From NCBI GenBank assembly GCA_964352625.1, contig CAYGSD010000001.1:248001-312000 (forward strand): DNA of 64,000 nt, read 5' to 3'. Source of the stretch: JAAEPI01 sp964352625 (GTDB lineage Bacteria; Bacteroidota; Bacteroidia; Cytophagales; Cyclobacteriaceae). This document shows positions 49,927-61,900 of this stretch, in pieces; the first letter of the stretch is position 1; each line of letters opens with the position of its first letter. Position numbers and translations under genes: made by a program. The notes under the pieces are model-generated. The model was not told the origin of the DNA, made no database searches, and worked only from the letters and a program-made list of their open reading frames with translations.

Positions 49927-52089
49927 TTACTTCAAAAACAGGAGCTCACGGTACTTCACTAGTGGCCAGTCTTCATCATCCACCAGTAACTCAAGTTTGT
50001 CCACCGAGTAGCGGAGGGTGTCAAAGTACTTCTCTCGGATATTGTCGCAGTATTCAATAGCTCGCGCCCGTGGGTCTTCGATCTTATTGATTCGCTTTCG
50101 CTCCTCGATCATCTCATCCACCAGCTTGCGCACGGTACTGATGTGCTTGGAAACTTCCTGAATGGTCTTCTTGATTTCACTGGAATCCAACCCAAGGCCG
50201 TCCAGCCCGGTTGCATTTTGAATGAGCCTGTTCTGATAATTGATAGCCGTGGGGATAATATGATTCTGAGCCAAGTCGCCCATCATTCGTGCTTCTATTT
50301 GCACCTTCATGATGTAATTCTCCAGCTGAATTTCGTGCCGGGCTTCTATCTCCACTTTGCTCAGGATTTTATGCCTCTCAAAAAGTTTGACAGCCTTGTC
50401 GTCCTTCGAAAAATCTAGTGCTCGTGGCGTATGCTTCACGTTGGACAACCCTCTTTTTTCGGCTTCCTTCACCCAGGCGTCAGAGTAGCCATCCCCTTCA
50501 AATCTGATTTTCTTTGACTTCTTGATGTAGTCACGTAGTACCTGAATAATTGCCAGCCGACGCTCCTCCCCTTTGTCCATCATCTTGGTCACTTGTTTAT
50601 GGAAATCCGTCAATTGATCTGCGACAATCAGGTTCAGCACCATCATCGGGTTGGAGACATTGGCGTCTGATCCTACGGCTCTGAATTCGAATTTATTGCC
50701 CGTGAAAGCAAAGGGTGACGTCCTGTTTCGATCGGTATTATCAAGGATAATTTCCGGAATCTGGTCAATGCCCAACTTCATGTACAGGTTCTCGCCTTTC
50801 TCCAGTTCTATGCTTCCCGTGTTCTCCAAATTGTCGAGCACCTTGGTCAGGGTAGACCCAATGAAGGCTGATATAATGGCGGGAGGAGCTTCATTGGCAC
50901 CCAGCCTGTAGTCATTGCCAGCCGAGGCTATGCTAGCTCGGAGCAGATCAGAATATTCGTAGACCGCCTTGATGGTCGTGACGAAGAAGGTCAGAAACAT
51001 CAAATTTTCTCGTGCACTATTGGTGGGCTGAAAAAGATTCACGCCCGTATCTGTGACCAGCGACCAATTATTGTGCTTTCCATTTCCATTCATTCCGGCG
51101 AAAGGCTTTTCATGGAACAAAACCTTCAGTCCATGTCGCTCGGCCACCTTATCCATCACATCTTTTAACAACTGATTCTGATCTGCGGCTTGGTTCACCT
51201 CCCCAAACATGGGTGCCACTTCATACTGCGATGGAGCCACTTCATTGTGTCTGGTCATGAGAGGAATGCCCAGCTTGTGCGCCTCTATCTCAAAGTCCTT
51301 CATGTAATCGTAAATCCTGGTTGGGATAGAGCCGAAGTAGTGATCATCGAGTTGTTGCCCTCTCGCCGGATAGTTTCCAAAAACCGTTCGTCCTCCCATC
51401 ACCAAATCGGGGCGCGCATCATGGAGGGCTTTGTCTACGAGGAAATATTCCTGCTCCCATCCTAGTGACGCATTTACTTTCGTGACGTTCCTATCAAACA
51501 ACTTACACACTCGCACGGCTGCTTTGTCTACCGCCTTGAGCGATTTGAGCAAAGGAGCCTTGTAGTCGAGCGCCTCACCGGTGAAGGCCACAAATACAGT
51601 GGGGATACAAAGGGTTTTGCCATAAATGAAAATCTGAGAGGAAGGGTCCCACGCCGTATAACCTCTTGCTTCGAAGGTACTTCGAATGCCCCCATTGGGG
51701 AAAGAGGATGCATCAGGCTCTTGCTGCACCAGCGCCGATCCTCTGAAATTTTCTATGCCTTTATGTGGGTCAAAGAATGAATCGTGCTTCTCGGCTGTAG
51801 ATCCGGTGAGTGGCTGAAACCAGTGGCTATAGTGCGTGACACCTCGCTCAAGCGCCCAGTTCTTCACGGCTGACGCCACGGCATCAGCCGTTTCCATGTC
51901 TATCTTCTTTCGGGTCTTGATGGCGTCCGTCACTCGGGTGAAAATATCGGGTGAAAGTGTGGCTTGCATTTGATCTTTGCCAAAAGCCAGTTCGCCGAAA
52001 TATTCTGAAATTCGCTTTGAAGGTGCTTCTACATTTACTTTCTTTCGATTCTGAAGAGTGTGCAGTGCATTGAATCTAAGATGAGCCAT
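49927..52089 (-). CDS. glnN: glutamine synthetase, type III (GlnN)
   Basis: 720 residues, the size of GSIII (GSI is about 470). RISEYFGELAFGKDQMQ at the start, QEYFLVDKALHDARPDLVMG, GMNGNGKHNNWSLVTD and NRTSPFAFTGNKFEFRAVGS are hallmark blocks; the last contains the substrate/metal residues. C-terminal ~150 residues form the GSIII helical extension. It makes glutamine from glutamate, ammonia and ATP in a dodecamer, and is the common form in Bacteroidota. Stands alone with its own upstream gap (52090-52225). Confidence 0.96.
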   Translation of the reverse strand: MAHLRFNALHTLQNRKKVNVEAPSKRISEYFGELAFGKDQMQATLSPDIFTRVTDAIKTRKKIDMETADAVASAVKNWALERGVTHYSHWFQPLTGSTAEKHDSFFDPHKGIENFRGSALVQQEPDASSFPNGGIRSTFEARGYTAWDPSSQIFIYGKTLCIPTVFVAFTGEALDYKAPLLKSLKAVDKAAVRVCKLFDRNVTKVNASLGWEQEYFLVDKALHDARPDLVMGGRTVFGNYPARGQQLDDHYFGSIPTRIYDYMKDFEIEAHKLGIPLMTRHNEVAPSQYEVAPMFGEVNQAADQNQLLKDVMDKVAERHGLKVLFHEKPFAGMNGNGKHNNWSLVTDTGVNLFQPTNSARENLMFLTFFVTTIKAVYEYSDLLRASIASAGNDYRLGANEAPPAIISAFIGSTLTKVLDNLENTGSIELEKGENLYMKLGIDQIPEIILDNTDRNRTSPFAFTGNKFEFRAVGSDANVSNPMMVLNLIVADQLTDFHKQVTKMMDKGEERRLAIIQVLRDYIKKSKKIRFEGDGYSDAWVKEAEKRGLSNVKHTPRALDFSKDDKAVKLFERHKILSKVEIEARHEIQLENYIMKVQIEARMMGDLAQNHIIPTAINYQNRLIQNATGLDGLGLDSSEIKKTIQEVSKHISTVRKLVDEMIEERKRINKIEDPRARAIEYCDNIREKYFDTLRYSVDKLELLVDDEDWPLVKYRELLFLK

Positions 52090-52225
52090 TTTATTTTTGG
52101 TTTGTGTGAATTAAACCCTTCAAAATTAACTTTTATCAACTTCTAACTCGGATCGTGCTTGCTTTTTCTCAAATATTCCAGAAATAACGAAACCAGTCCA
52201 ATAGTCTATTCAATATCTATCACCA

Positions 52226-52924
52226 ATGACTGTTTTTTACGAAAAGTCTATTTCTGAAGGTCAGCGACATTTGTCCGAGGATGAATCGAAGCACTGCGCG
52301 CAGGTGCTTCGAAAAAAGCCGGGAGATCACGTTCAAATTTTTGATGGAATGGGCGGGTTATATACGGTGGCTCTTACCGAGGTTAACAAGCGTGTGTGTC
52401 AGTTTGAGGTTGTGGAAGAAACACATCGAGCACAAAAACCTTTCAGGCTGCATCTGGCCATTGCTCCCACAAAAAATATTGACAGAATGGAATGGATGGT
52501 TGAGAAGTTGGGGGAATTGGGAGTGGATGAGATTACCTTTCTAAAAACAGAAAATTCCGAACGAACAAAGCTCAGAATTGACAGGCTTGAGCGCAAGGCC
52601 GTGAGTGCCATGAAGCAATCCAAGTATCCTTTTCTAACTCACATCAATGATGTAAGGTCCTTCAAAGAACTGATCCAGAGCGCTAATGATTCAGAAAAAT
52701 GGATCGCGCATGTTGATCACGAACATTCTTATTTGGGCACAGTGGCCAAGCCAAACAAAACGACAATGATTTTAATAGGACCTGAGGGAGATTTCTCTCC
52801 TAGGGAAATTCAGGAGGCTACTGAGGCTGGATTTCAAGCGGTGAGCCTAGGACAGACTACCCTGAGAACAGAAACAGCAGGCCTTGCGGCCTGCCATCTC
52901 ATTAATGTGATAAATCGTTTTTAG
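52226..52924 (+). CDS. rsmE: 16S rRNA (uracil(1498)-N3)-methyltransferase
   Basis: 232-residue SPOUT methyltransferase. N-terminal PUA-like part (HLSEDESKHCAQVLRKKPGD, VQIFDG) and C-terminal knot: ILIGPEGDFSPREIQEATEA, VSLGQTTLRTETAGLAA. Modifies U1498 of 16S rRNA. Its stop codon (52922-52924) directly abuts the stop of the convergent giant gene at 52925, with no terminator between. Confidence 0.96.
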   Translation: MTVFYEKSISEGQRHLSEDESKHCAQVLRKKPGDHVQIFDGMGGLYTVALTEVNKRVCQFEVVEETHRAQKPFRLHLAIAPTKNIDRMEWMVEKLGELGVDEITFLKTENSERTKLRIDRLERKAVSAMKQSKYPFLTHINDVRSFKELIQSANDSEKWIAHVDHEHSYLGTVAKPNKTTMILIGPEGDFSPREIQEATEAGFQAVSLGQTTLRTETAGLAACHLINVINRF

Positions 52925-55900
52925 TTATTCCTTAAGGATGAGTTTCAAGAGTTGCTTGTTTTGTCCCTGAACAACCGTGACGAAATAAAGACCCGCTTTC
53001 ACCTCTTTCTGAGGAATAATCCTGTCCTCAATTCTCAGCGCAGCATCGAAGGTCTTTTGGAAAGCGACCTTGCCAGAAAGGTCAACCATCGTCACCACGA
53101 TCGGCGTGCGATCGTCTCCCGATAAAACTTCAAAGTTGATTTCCCCGAATGTTGTCGGATTAGGCTTTAGCGTAAAGCTAAGTCCTTGGCCAAAAGTGGT
53201 ATTACTCACGGCCACCGTATTGAATACTTCTGATGCTCCGTCGTAATCAAACTGCTCAATTCGATAATAGGAGACACCTAAGTATGGTGATGAATCCGTG
53301 AAAGAGTAGTCCAAAATTTCGTCTGAATCTCCAGCTCCATTCACCCGGCCGATCACCTCCCAGATTTCTCCATCACCGGATCGCTGCACTTCAAAGTAAT
53401 CATTGTTGATTTCAGAGGCAGTTTGCCATGAAGTAATGACCCTGCCGTCTTTCAGCACAGCCTTGAAAAAGACCAACTCTACAGGCAGTGGAACTTCAGG
53501 TGCATCCGCCAATCCGAATTGTTGAGTGCTAAAGGAAATGAAATCTTCAGATCGGGAAGTACCTGCACTGGCCGTACCAGTGGTAATAGCCCCTACATTT
53601 TCCCAACGAGCATCAATAGGATCCCACCAAACCACTCTGATGTCATCTGCATCAGTGAAGGCATCATGTGGACCGTACGTCACACGCACTTGCGCACTGT
53701 TCGACCCAGCAGAAGTTACCTCCCAACGATCAGAACTTTTTACATCCGAAATGGCATTCTTTCCCGAACCCGGATCGGCCGGATCATACATGGTGTCGGG
53801 ATAGGTAGGATTAGTGGAAGTGAAGTACTCAGCTGTCCAAGTATCGCCACCAGTCACTACATCGGCTACCGCAACAGGTGCGTATCGAGAGGCCTTTCCG
53901 ACTGGGAATTCAAAAGTGGAAGAAACCGCCACATTTTGCTTGGTAATTGGGCCTGTCACGTAACTATTGGCGCTAGCTCCAGTCCAGCTTCCAGAGCTAT
54001 TCAGCGTCAGCGTCTCCGTAGAGGTGGTGTTGAACAATCCATCCACAAAAGTGAGCGTACCATCCACTTCCACATCGCCGGAGTTTATCGTCACACCAGC
54101 CATACTGGAATTATTTATTCGTAAGCGGTCAAATGCATTGGCCCCTGTAAAATCGCCATCAATCAACTGCTCGGTGCTACCATCCAGATAAACACGCATA
54201 TTATTCCAGTTCAAAGTACCACCCGTTCGTTCCACATTTCCTGTGACCTCAAGGCGAGAATTAGATCCTCCATTTAAGGTTCCTCCGCCAATTGACCAAT
54301 TGCCATTTACGTTAATGATTGAAGCGTTTGAGACAGTAACATTACCTGATTGGATTTCAAATAAGTCATCGGCAGCATTCCCGATATTGTACGTTTGTCC
54401 AGCATTGAAATTAACCGTAGGACCCTGAACGATGAGAGTATCGCACACATCAAGCGCATTGTTAGGCATTATTCGCGTTCCAGAACCATCAAAAATTACT
54501 CGTCGGATTTGCGAAATTCCAGATAGCACACTGTAGCTCGTAGTTCCTGAATACTGTAACCCACCACCATCACAAGCAGTAAAAGCAGAGTACTCTCCAG
54601 CGGGAAGTAATTCGGTATCTACCAGAACTATCGTACCTGAGCCTGTTACAGTACCAAGTCTGTTCCCTAAAGATCCACTTGGAACTCGGAGAATACCCCC
54701 AGCCTCGATATGCGTAGAGTAAAGTCTAACATTCGACAAATTCAGTGCTACGTCATCGCCCGAAGAAATTGTGACTTGGGCCCCTACAGGACCAACCCCT
54801 GAACTGAGCGCAGGTGTACTTCCTAGTGGAGTCCAGCTTGCATCCGTGGTATAATTTCCCGTTCCCCCAAAATTCGAATCATACTGGGCGAGTTCATCTG
54901 GTAGCGCACCTTCAATGTCATTATTTATTCCATCAGAACTACCTACACCGGAGGTATAATCACCAGTGATCAAACTACTATTCGCACCACTGAGCGGTAC
55001 TCTGAAACTGGTCGTACCTCCCCAAAATTCCGTGGGAGCATATTTGTCCCATGTTACCCCATTTGACAAGAGTCTTGCCGAAATGTAATTCGTGGTATCG
55101 TATGGCGCGGTGATACGAATATCATCATGGTCATAAATGAATGTCGCCGTGCCATTAGCGTTCGTTAAATCCTGAGCAATAATGATCCAGTAATATTGTA
55201 GCGCATTGTCCGCATCTACAATTTCCGTTTCGGTTACGGGCTCAGTATTATCCACCACGGTGGGGTGCATTTCATTAGCTGGTCTCACGCGAATGTCACC
55301 TTGAGTTGTTCCTGCATCAAAATCGAACTGCACAGGTGTGTATTTCAATTCTCCAACCGGGAAGAAAACAGTGGTATCCGCCGCAACAGAGTAAAACTCC
55401 TGCCTAAAGCCATTGTCGGTAAAGGAGCTATTCGTTTGCACCATGTTGTTCTGATTAAATGTGGAAACCTCTTCCACATATCCTCCTCTTTTGATGGTCA
55501 CTAAACTTCCTCCGATATTGAACACTCCGCCATTCAACCTGAGCCTGTCGGTCAGGTCAAAATTGTAGCCATTGCCATCGGCAATGTCCACTCCGGCAGA
55601 ATTGGAGACTGTCATGGTTCCGAGGGTTACTGTCTGGTTTGGAATTCCATACAAATCCTGATTAGAGGTACCATTAAACACGATTCCATTACTGGCAGCC
55701 GAATTGGTAACAGTGCTTTCAATGTATGCATCGTTTCTAAGGCTCAGTGTGTAATCCTGAATATTCAAGGTGCCTTCTTCCACATGCAGATCATGGGTTA
55801 GTGACAGATTTTGATTGGTCTGTGTTTCTCCTGCTCCAGTCTTGACCAAATCATAAATGGTGAAGGTGCCTGCTCCTGTAATGGACTGTGCAGTGGCCGA

Positions 55901-58900
55901 GCCGAAGGTAGTGGTTGCCGTAGCATTCGTATAAACACCTTCATTTGAAAAATCTCCATTGAGGGTGACATCAAACCCATTTGCAATTAGTCCTCCATTA
56001 GCCGCAATATCCAGGGTGCCATTGACAGTCAGGGGCAAAGCAATCAGCCTAACCGGTGGAAAATTATCATCCCCATCATCGAAAATTGTAAGATTGTCTA
56101 GCGGAACGGACGTTTTCAAATTAAAGTAATTCGCGCCGTAGGAAGGAGTGTTTGCATTGCCAAGTGTAATGGTGGAACCCGTCACATCGTAGGTTTCGGG
56201 GGTGAGCAGTAGCGACACATTGTTGTCACCGGTCACGCCTCGCTGGATCGTGAAAGAGCCACCAGTGAGAGTGAACTCACTGCCTGTGTTGGCTACTTCA
56301 AAAGAAGCTCTGGAAGGTGAATAGGTCGGCGCATTGTCAGAGGCAATCAGTACGGTTCCTCCAGTTTGTCGGTATTTTAAAACCCCGGTTGAGGTGGTTA
56401 TTGCCCGGCGGATAATATTACCCACTTCAAACGATCCTGAGGAGATTTCCAGCACAGCAAAGCCTGTGTTAGAATACTCGATATCAGTGTCCGTCAGGGT
56501 TACTGACCCGCCGTTGACTTTTAGCAATCCATCAAGAACCACTACCGCCCCATCCATGGTTATGTCTCCCTGTGTTACCTCCAAGCCGGCACCCTCAGGA
56601 ATTCGATAGTTAATGCCATTGGCTATTTCCATGGAAATACCCGGATCATTCAATACCAATTTGCCACTTTGCAGTTCAAGCGCCGGTGGTACTACGTTGT
56701 TAAGTCCGTTGAGATTGAAGTCTGCATTGAAAGAAAAGACACTTGTGGTGTCCGTTCCTTTATTCATAATGACACGGTAAAGTTCAGGTGTAACACCGGT
56801 ATTATTTGTGAAGGAATGAACTCCGGCCCCAGCCAATTCCAATTGTACTTGGGCACCCGAGGCAGATGTAAGATTGAAACCACTTCCGGTATCAAGAATT
56901 ATATCTTCATTGACCCTCAGAGTATGTATGTCCGTCCCTGCATTTTCCACAAAAATGTTGTTGCCAGCATCATCACTGTAGACAAAGGTTCCACACTCAA
57001 GGGTAACATTGGATCCAACATTTGGAAACTCCAGTGTTCCATTCAAATTCGATCCAATCTGAACCAAACTGTCAATAGTCCAATTTGTTGAAACAGACAT
57101 CCGAGTTCCATTATCAACGACCATTCCGTGTGCTGTCACGTCTTGTGAAAAATCCAAAGTACCATCAGCCCCAAAGGTTCTAAAAATTGGATAAGTGAAG
57201 CGATCAGTAATGGTCACATCTTGAACACTTTGAAACCAAAAGAACCAGCCATTGTTGTCTTCATCTAAGAATTCACCCAAATCTCCCACTATTGTAGCAG
57301 TTTGAGCTAGGGTGCCAATGTCTTGAACTATCTCCCCTGTCCCGCTCATGGTCCCAACAGTCAATGTCGTATTTCCTCGCATTCTCAATCTTGACATATC
57401 AGTGACAACCAGTGCAGAACCACCTGGTTGAGAGTCGAATATCAGGGATGCAACCGTTATACTTACTCCTGGATTGGATCGAATCTGATGCCGACCAGTT
57501 CCTCCCCCTATGTACGTACTTCCAATAATGGCTATGTCGCCCGCCTGAGGATAATCAGAGGCGGCTGCTCCTTGATGCCCTGTAGTAGACCAATTACTTG
57601 CCGTTTGAAAAGAGACCCAATTGCCATCCGTAACTCTGCTATAGTATATTTCAGGAGACCCTGTAAAGCGTCCAGCCTCACCAGCGGTATAATTGGCATT
57701 TACAAGTTGAGTACCTGCACTTCCAACTCCATTGACGTCATTGAATGTAATGATGTTATTTCCTATATCGATAGTTGACTCACTTGATCGTGAAAACGGG
57801 TTCACATTTAAAACTTCGCCAGGTACGTAAGAAGCGTCGCTTGTAGTCACATCATCATCTGAGTAATTAAAGGTCAAGATCGCTCTCGTTCCAGTCGTAT
57901 CTGCAAAGTTTCTATGCTTCAATCTCCAGTAGTAAGAGAGTAACTCTCCTCCTGCGAGATTGGTCGTTGTTAGTTCAGCATCTGCTAAACTAATAGCTAT
58001 GTATCCGTCATCGTTGACTCCACTGAGATCAAGAGTAGCTGGTGTATATCTAACCGAATTAATATCTGTGCCGATAGGTAAAGTGACCAAGGCGGGATCA
58101 GGAGTACCATCAAAATACATTTCAACACCGCCATCCGATGCGTTTCCGTTCGTCCTTATCATAAGAGAAGTTCCGAAGGAGCCGGTGGTAGCAGGTTGAC
58201 CTCCAAGCGTAAGCTTATCAGTGTTAATATCAAAGATGCCCGCATTTAAGTCCAATTGACCAGGGACACTGAAATCTCCATCCAGACTTACGCCATTGAC
58301 ATTGTCTATGAGTAAATCATATATAGCTCCATCAACTGAGGTGATATTTTGTAAAGCAGCTCCCGTCATGGACACAGTACCAGTACTAGTGGTTGTGCCC
58401 ACCGTATCGGCGACATTTAGGTCTCCATTTACCACCACATTAAATGTGGAGATATCAAAATTACCAGAGGTGATATTGAAATAGTGATCCACTTGTATGG
58501 CAGGGTCTGGTCCCGCGGTGATGTTTGACGTAACCAACTCATTGTTCTTGTTGATTTGCAGGGAGTCAAGTACAAGCGCTGAAGCTAATCCTATATTCAG
58601 TGAAGATGAACCAGCACCTTCGATAATCAGCGTATTATCTGTTAGGTCAATTGACGAGCCTGCATCAATATTCAATGAGCCTTGGATCACCAAGTCATTT
58701 CCCTGAAGATCAGCAGTCACACCATTTCCATCAGAATTGTCCAGAGTGAGATCATTAAGGATTTCAAAAGGAAGGTCTTCCACAGTCTCGTCCGTTCCGT
58801 TCGGGCCGGATTGGCCTGTGCCTATCAAGAAATCTCCGCCTGTGGGGCTGGTCTTCGAGAGCACCACGTTGAAAAATGCCGCTCGGCTGGTGATTACAAA

Positions 58901-61900
58901 GTCATTGTTGGTGGATGAAATGAAATTGAGTGAGCCACCAGTCAGGATGTTTTCAGTCGCACTATTCACGAATATTCCACCCTTAGAATTGGCGCCATAT
59001 ACATTCATGGTACCTCCTGACATAATGAAGACATTACCGGAATAGGTAAGATTCACAGGATAGTAATTATCGTTGATACCGCCATTGGTTTCACCCGTGA
59101 CGTTCAGAATCCCTCCTGTCATCACGATTCCTCCCTGGTTGGTAGCCCCGAAAACTGATGTTCTAAACTGTCTGATGGTCACTTCACCACCTTCCATGTA
59201 CAGGGTTCCATTTGCTCTAGAGGTGATACCACTGTTGATATCAGCTTCTAGCGTACCTGCTGACACTCTGATATTTCCATAAGGGACGATCGCGGTTCCT
59301 CCGTTTTTGAACGCAGATCCTCCATCAATCCAGAGCTCAGCCCCTTCGGATACGTTGTAATTTCCTCCGGTGTTCAAAGCGCCAAGATCCACATTGGTAC
59401 CAACTTTCAAGGTACCCAGTATCAGACCAACAGCATTGTCGTTTGAGGTAAGCTGTGCCACTGATCCATGACTCTGTCCTGCATACCCATACAATTCGAA
59501 ATAGCTCGGGTCAGATGCCTGAAAGTCCGCCACGTAGGTCTTGTCCACTCCCTTATTGACCTCAATTCTATAGAAATGAGTTGGCCCCTCCAGCGTAATC
59601 ACCTGGTCCTGATTACCACTCAGCAAGTTGAAATCCACGATACCGTTGGTGGCTTCACTACCGGTCGTTTGTGAAGCTCTGTTGGTGAAATCCACGTCTC
59701 CGAAATTGGTGAAGTCCCCGTACAGGTTCAGTTCATGTCGGGCATTTCCTGTGCCTACATCGAATGTACCCGTAGCATCTACCTGCATGGCTCCTCTTAC
59801 TTCGATAGCCAAATCAGTAGTGCCAGATGCGGAGTTGATCTGGAACATACCCTGCTGTATGGTGAAATCTCCAGAGATGTAAAGCGAGTCTCCCTCCATA
59901 GTCACCTGGTCTGTAGGATTGTCCAGATTGATTATCAGGTTGTTGTATCGTCTTGTTTGATCGAGTGTGAGACCAGTGCCGTAGTATTCGACTGTGCCGC
60001 CTTCCAATGATTCATAAAATGCTGTATCGAGCGCCGTAGGGTAATTATCCAATCCTCCAAATCCAGAGAGTCGAAGCGTGCCGTTTCCTTCGAGATACCC
60101 AAGATCATGTCCGGTGGTGCTTCCCAGGTCCAACGTTCCTATTACTTCCACTTTTGTTACGTTCACCCCATTGCCATCCATGGTGATGGTTCGCCCCGAC
60201 TTCACTACCACCGAATCACCAGCGGATGGAACTTTACCAAGAGGATTTACATATAGGGCTGATATCGCCCCGTCCAGCGTCCAGTTTTGAGGGTTGCTCC
60301 AATTTCCAGAAATGTAGCTGTACCAAATCTCAGAAGGATCATTGACAAAGGTGAAGTAATCACCATCGGTGAAGTCATAGGAAGCGTATACGTAATCACC
60401 CACCGAGGCAAGTGAAAGTTCCGTCACGCCGCTCATGAAAGTAGGATCATTACTTACGATCAGCACGTTGGCATCTACAGCGCTGCTCTTCACGCCAATG
60501 ACTACACTTCCAGGGTTATTTACTTCTCTGACCCGCCATGTTCTGTCCAGCCTAATGTTTGGCGTTCCATTGTGAGACTGATCAAATGTGAAGGGATCAT
60601 CGTCATTGGAGAAGAATACATATTGTCCATCGGTCAATGAAGGACGTGAGAGCGCTGAATTCAGCGAAGTAAAGTCAGATGAAGTAGCAACAACCACAGA
60701 ATCCGTGGCAGAGGAAGAAATCCGCTGATCTAAAGTGAATGAATCGTCGCGTCCGATCGCTATTACGTCTTCAGTATACCCGGCATTATCTGACAAGTCC
60801 CACAGCAAAGCGGCTTGTTCATCTTGATAATCTTGTCCAAGGTCTATTCCATACTTGATTCCGAGATATGACTCAAGCGCAAGTAAATCATTGGCTGAAA
60901 GACTCCCATCAAAGGCAATAATCTCCATGATATCACCGTCAAGGTAATTGCCTGCCAGTGCCCTTCCTAAGTTTCCGGTATAACCCGTGGCAGCATAGTC
61001 AGTGGAAGTGGCTGTAACATTCAATGATTCCACTCCGTCACGAAACTCTGCGATAGCAAGGGTGCTGCCATTGTAGTCAGCACCTATCAACACCGGTCCT
61101 TCAATTGGATTGTCAAACCCATTAACGGCTGTGCTCACCGCAGCTGTGCTGCTGTTTCTTGCATCTATTTGTGTATTGGATGAATAGCCCAAAAGCAACG
61201 CGTCGGCTGCATTGTTTTCTGACCCGAGAACGTACTGGCTACCCGTGCCTGAAGCTCGTCTAACGACAGCCAGAATTGCGTAATTACTTGTTTCCAGTCC
61301 TGTGATGTCAAACTCTAGGAATTCATTGCTGGCCGCATCAAATCGAACGACAGGATGAAAATTAATTGGTTCGGAATCCAAGAAAGTAGGAGAAGTTCCG
61401 TTTTGTCCATCTGCGTCATTAGCCGATAAATCTTGCCAAACTGTAACCGCCTGTCCATCGGTAGCAGGAGAGCCTGTATTCTCCACACCTGAACTAGCAT
61501 CGAACCAAAAAGCGAGGCTGGTCGTAACTCCCGCCGGCACAGGTGGCTCAAAGGCAATCGCCAGATAATCACCATCGTTGAGGTCTAGGGTCACTTCATA
61601 ATTGGCACCATTAAGCGCCATGACATGTGCTGTGGCGTTTGTGAAATTACCATCGGTATCTACATACAAATAAAAGGTGGGGGCGGCAATCCCTGTCGCC
61701 GGTAGGTCACTTGCAGGAATGGAGACCAGAACATTACCCAGGTCATTGGTTTCATTCACCACCCACTCTCTGGCTAATCGTTGATGGCTGGTACTTGTAA
61801 TGATCTCGGTGGATGAGTAGGTGGCGAAATCCCCACCATCGTGTCCCCAAAAAAGCCAATCATCATTAACTCTACCATCGCCACCGGAAATGGTAAGAAC

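Noticed and set aside
53519..54124. Long plus-strand frames opposite the giant gene
   Set aside because: Many such frames occur throughout 53500-61000 because the giant gene's codon use keeps the opposite strand open; none has a recognisable protein or signal.
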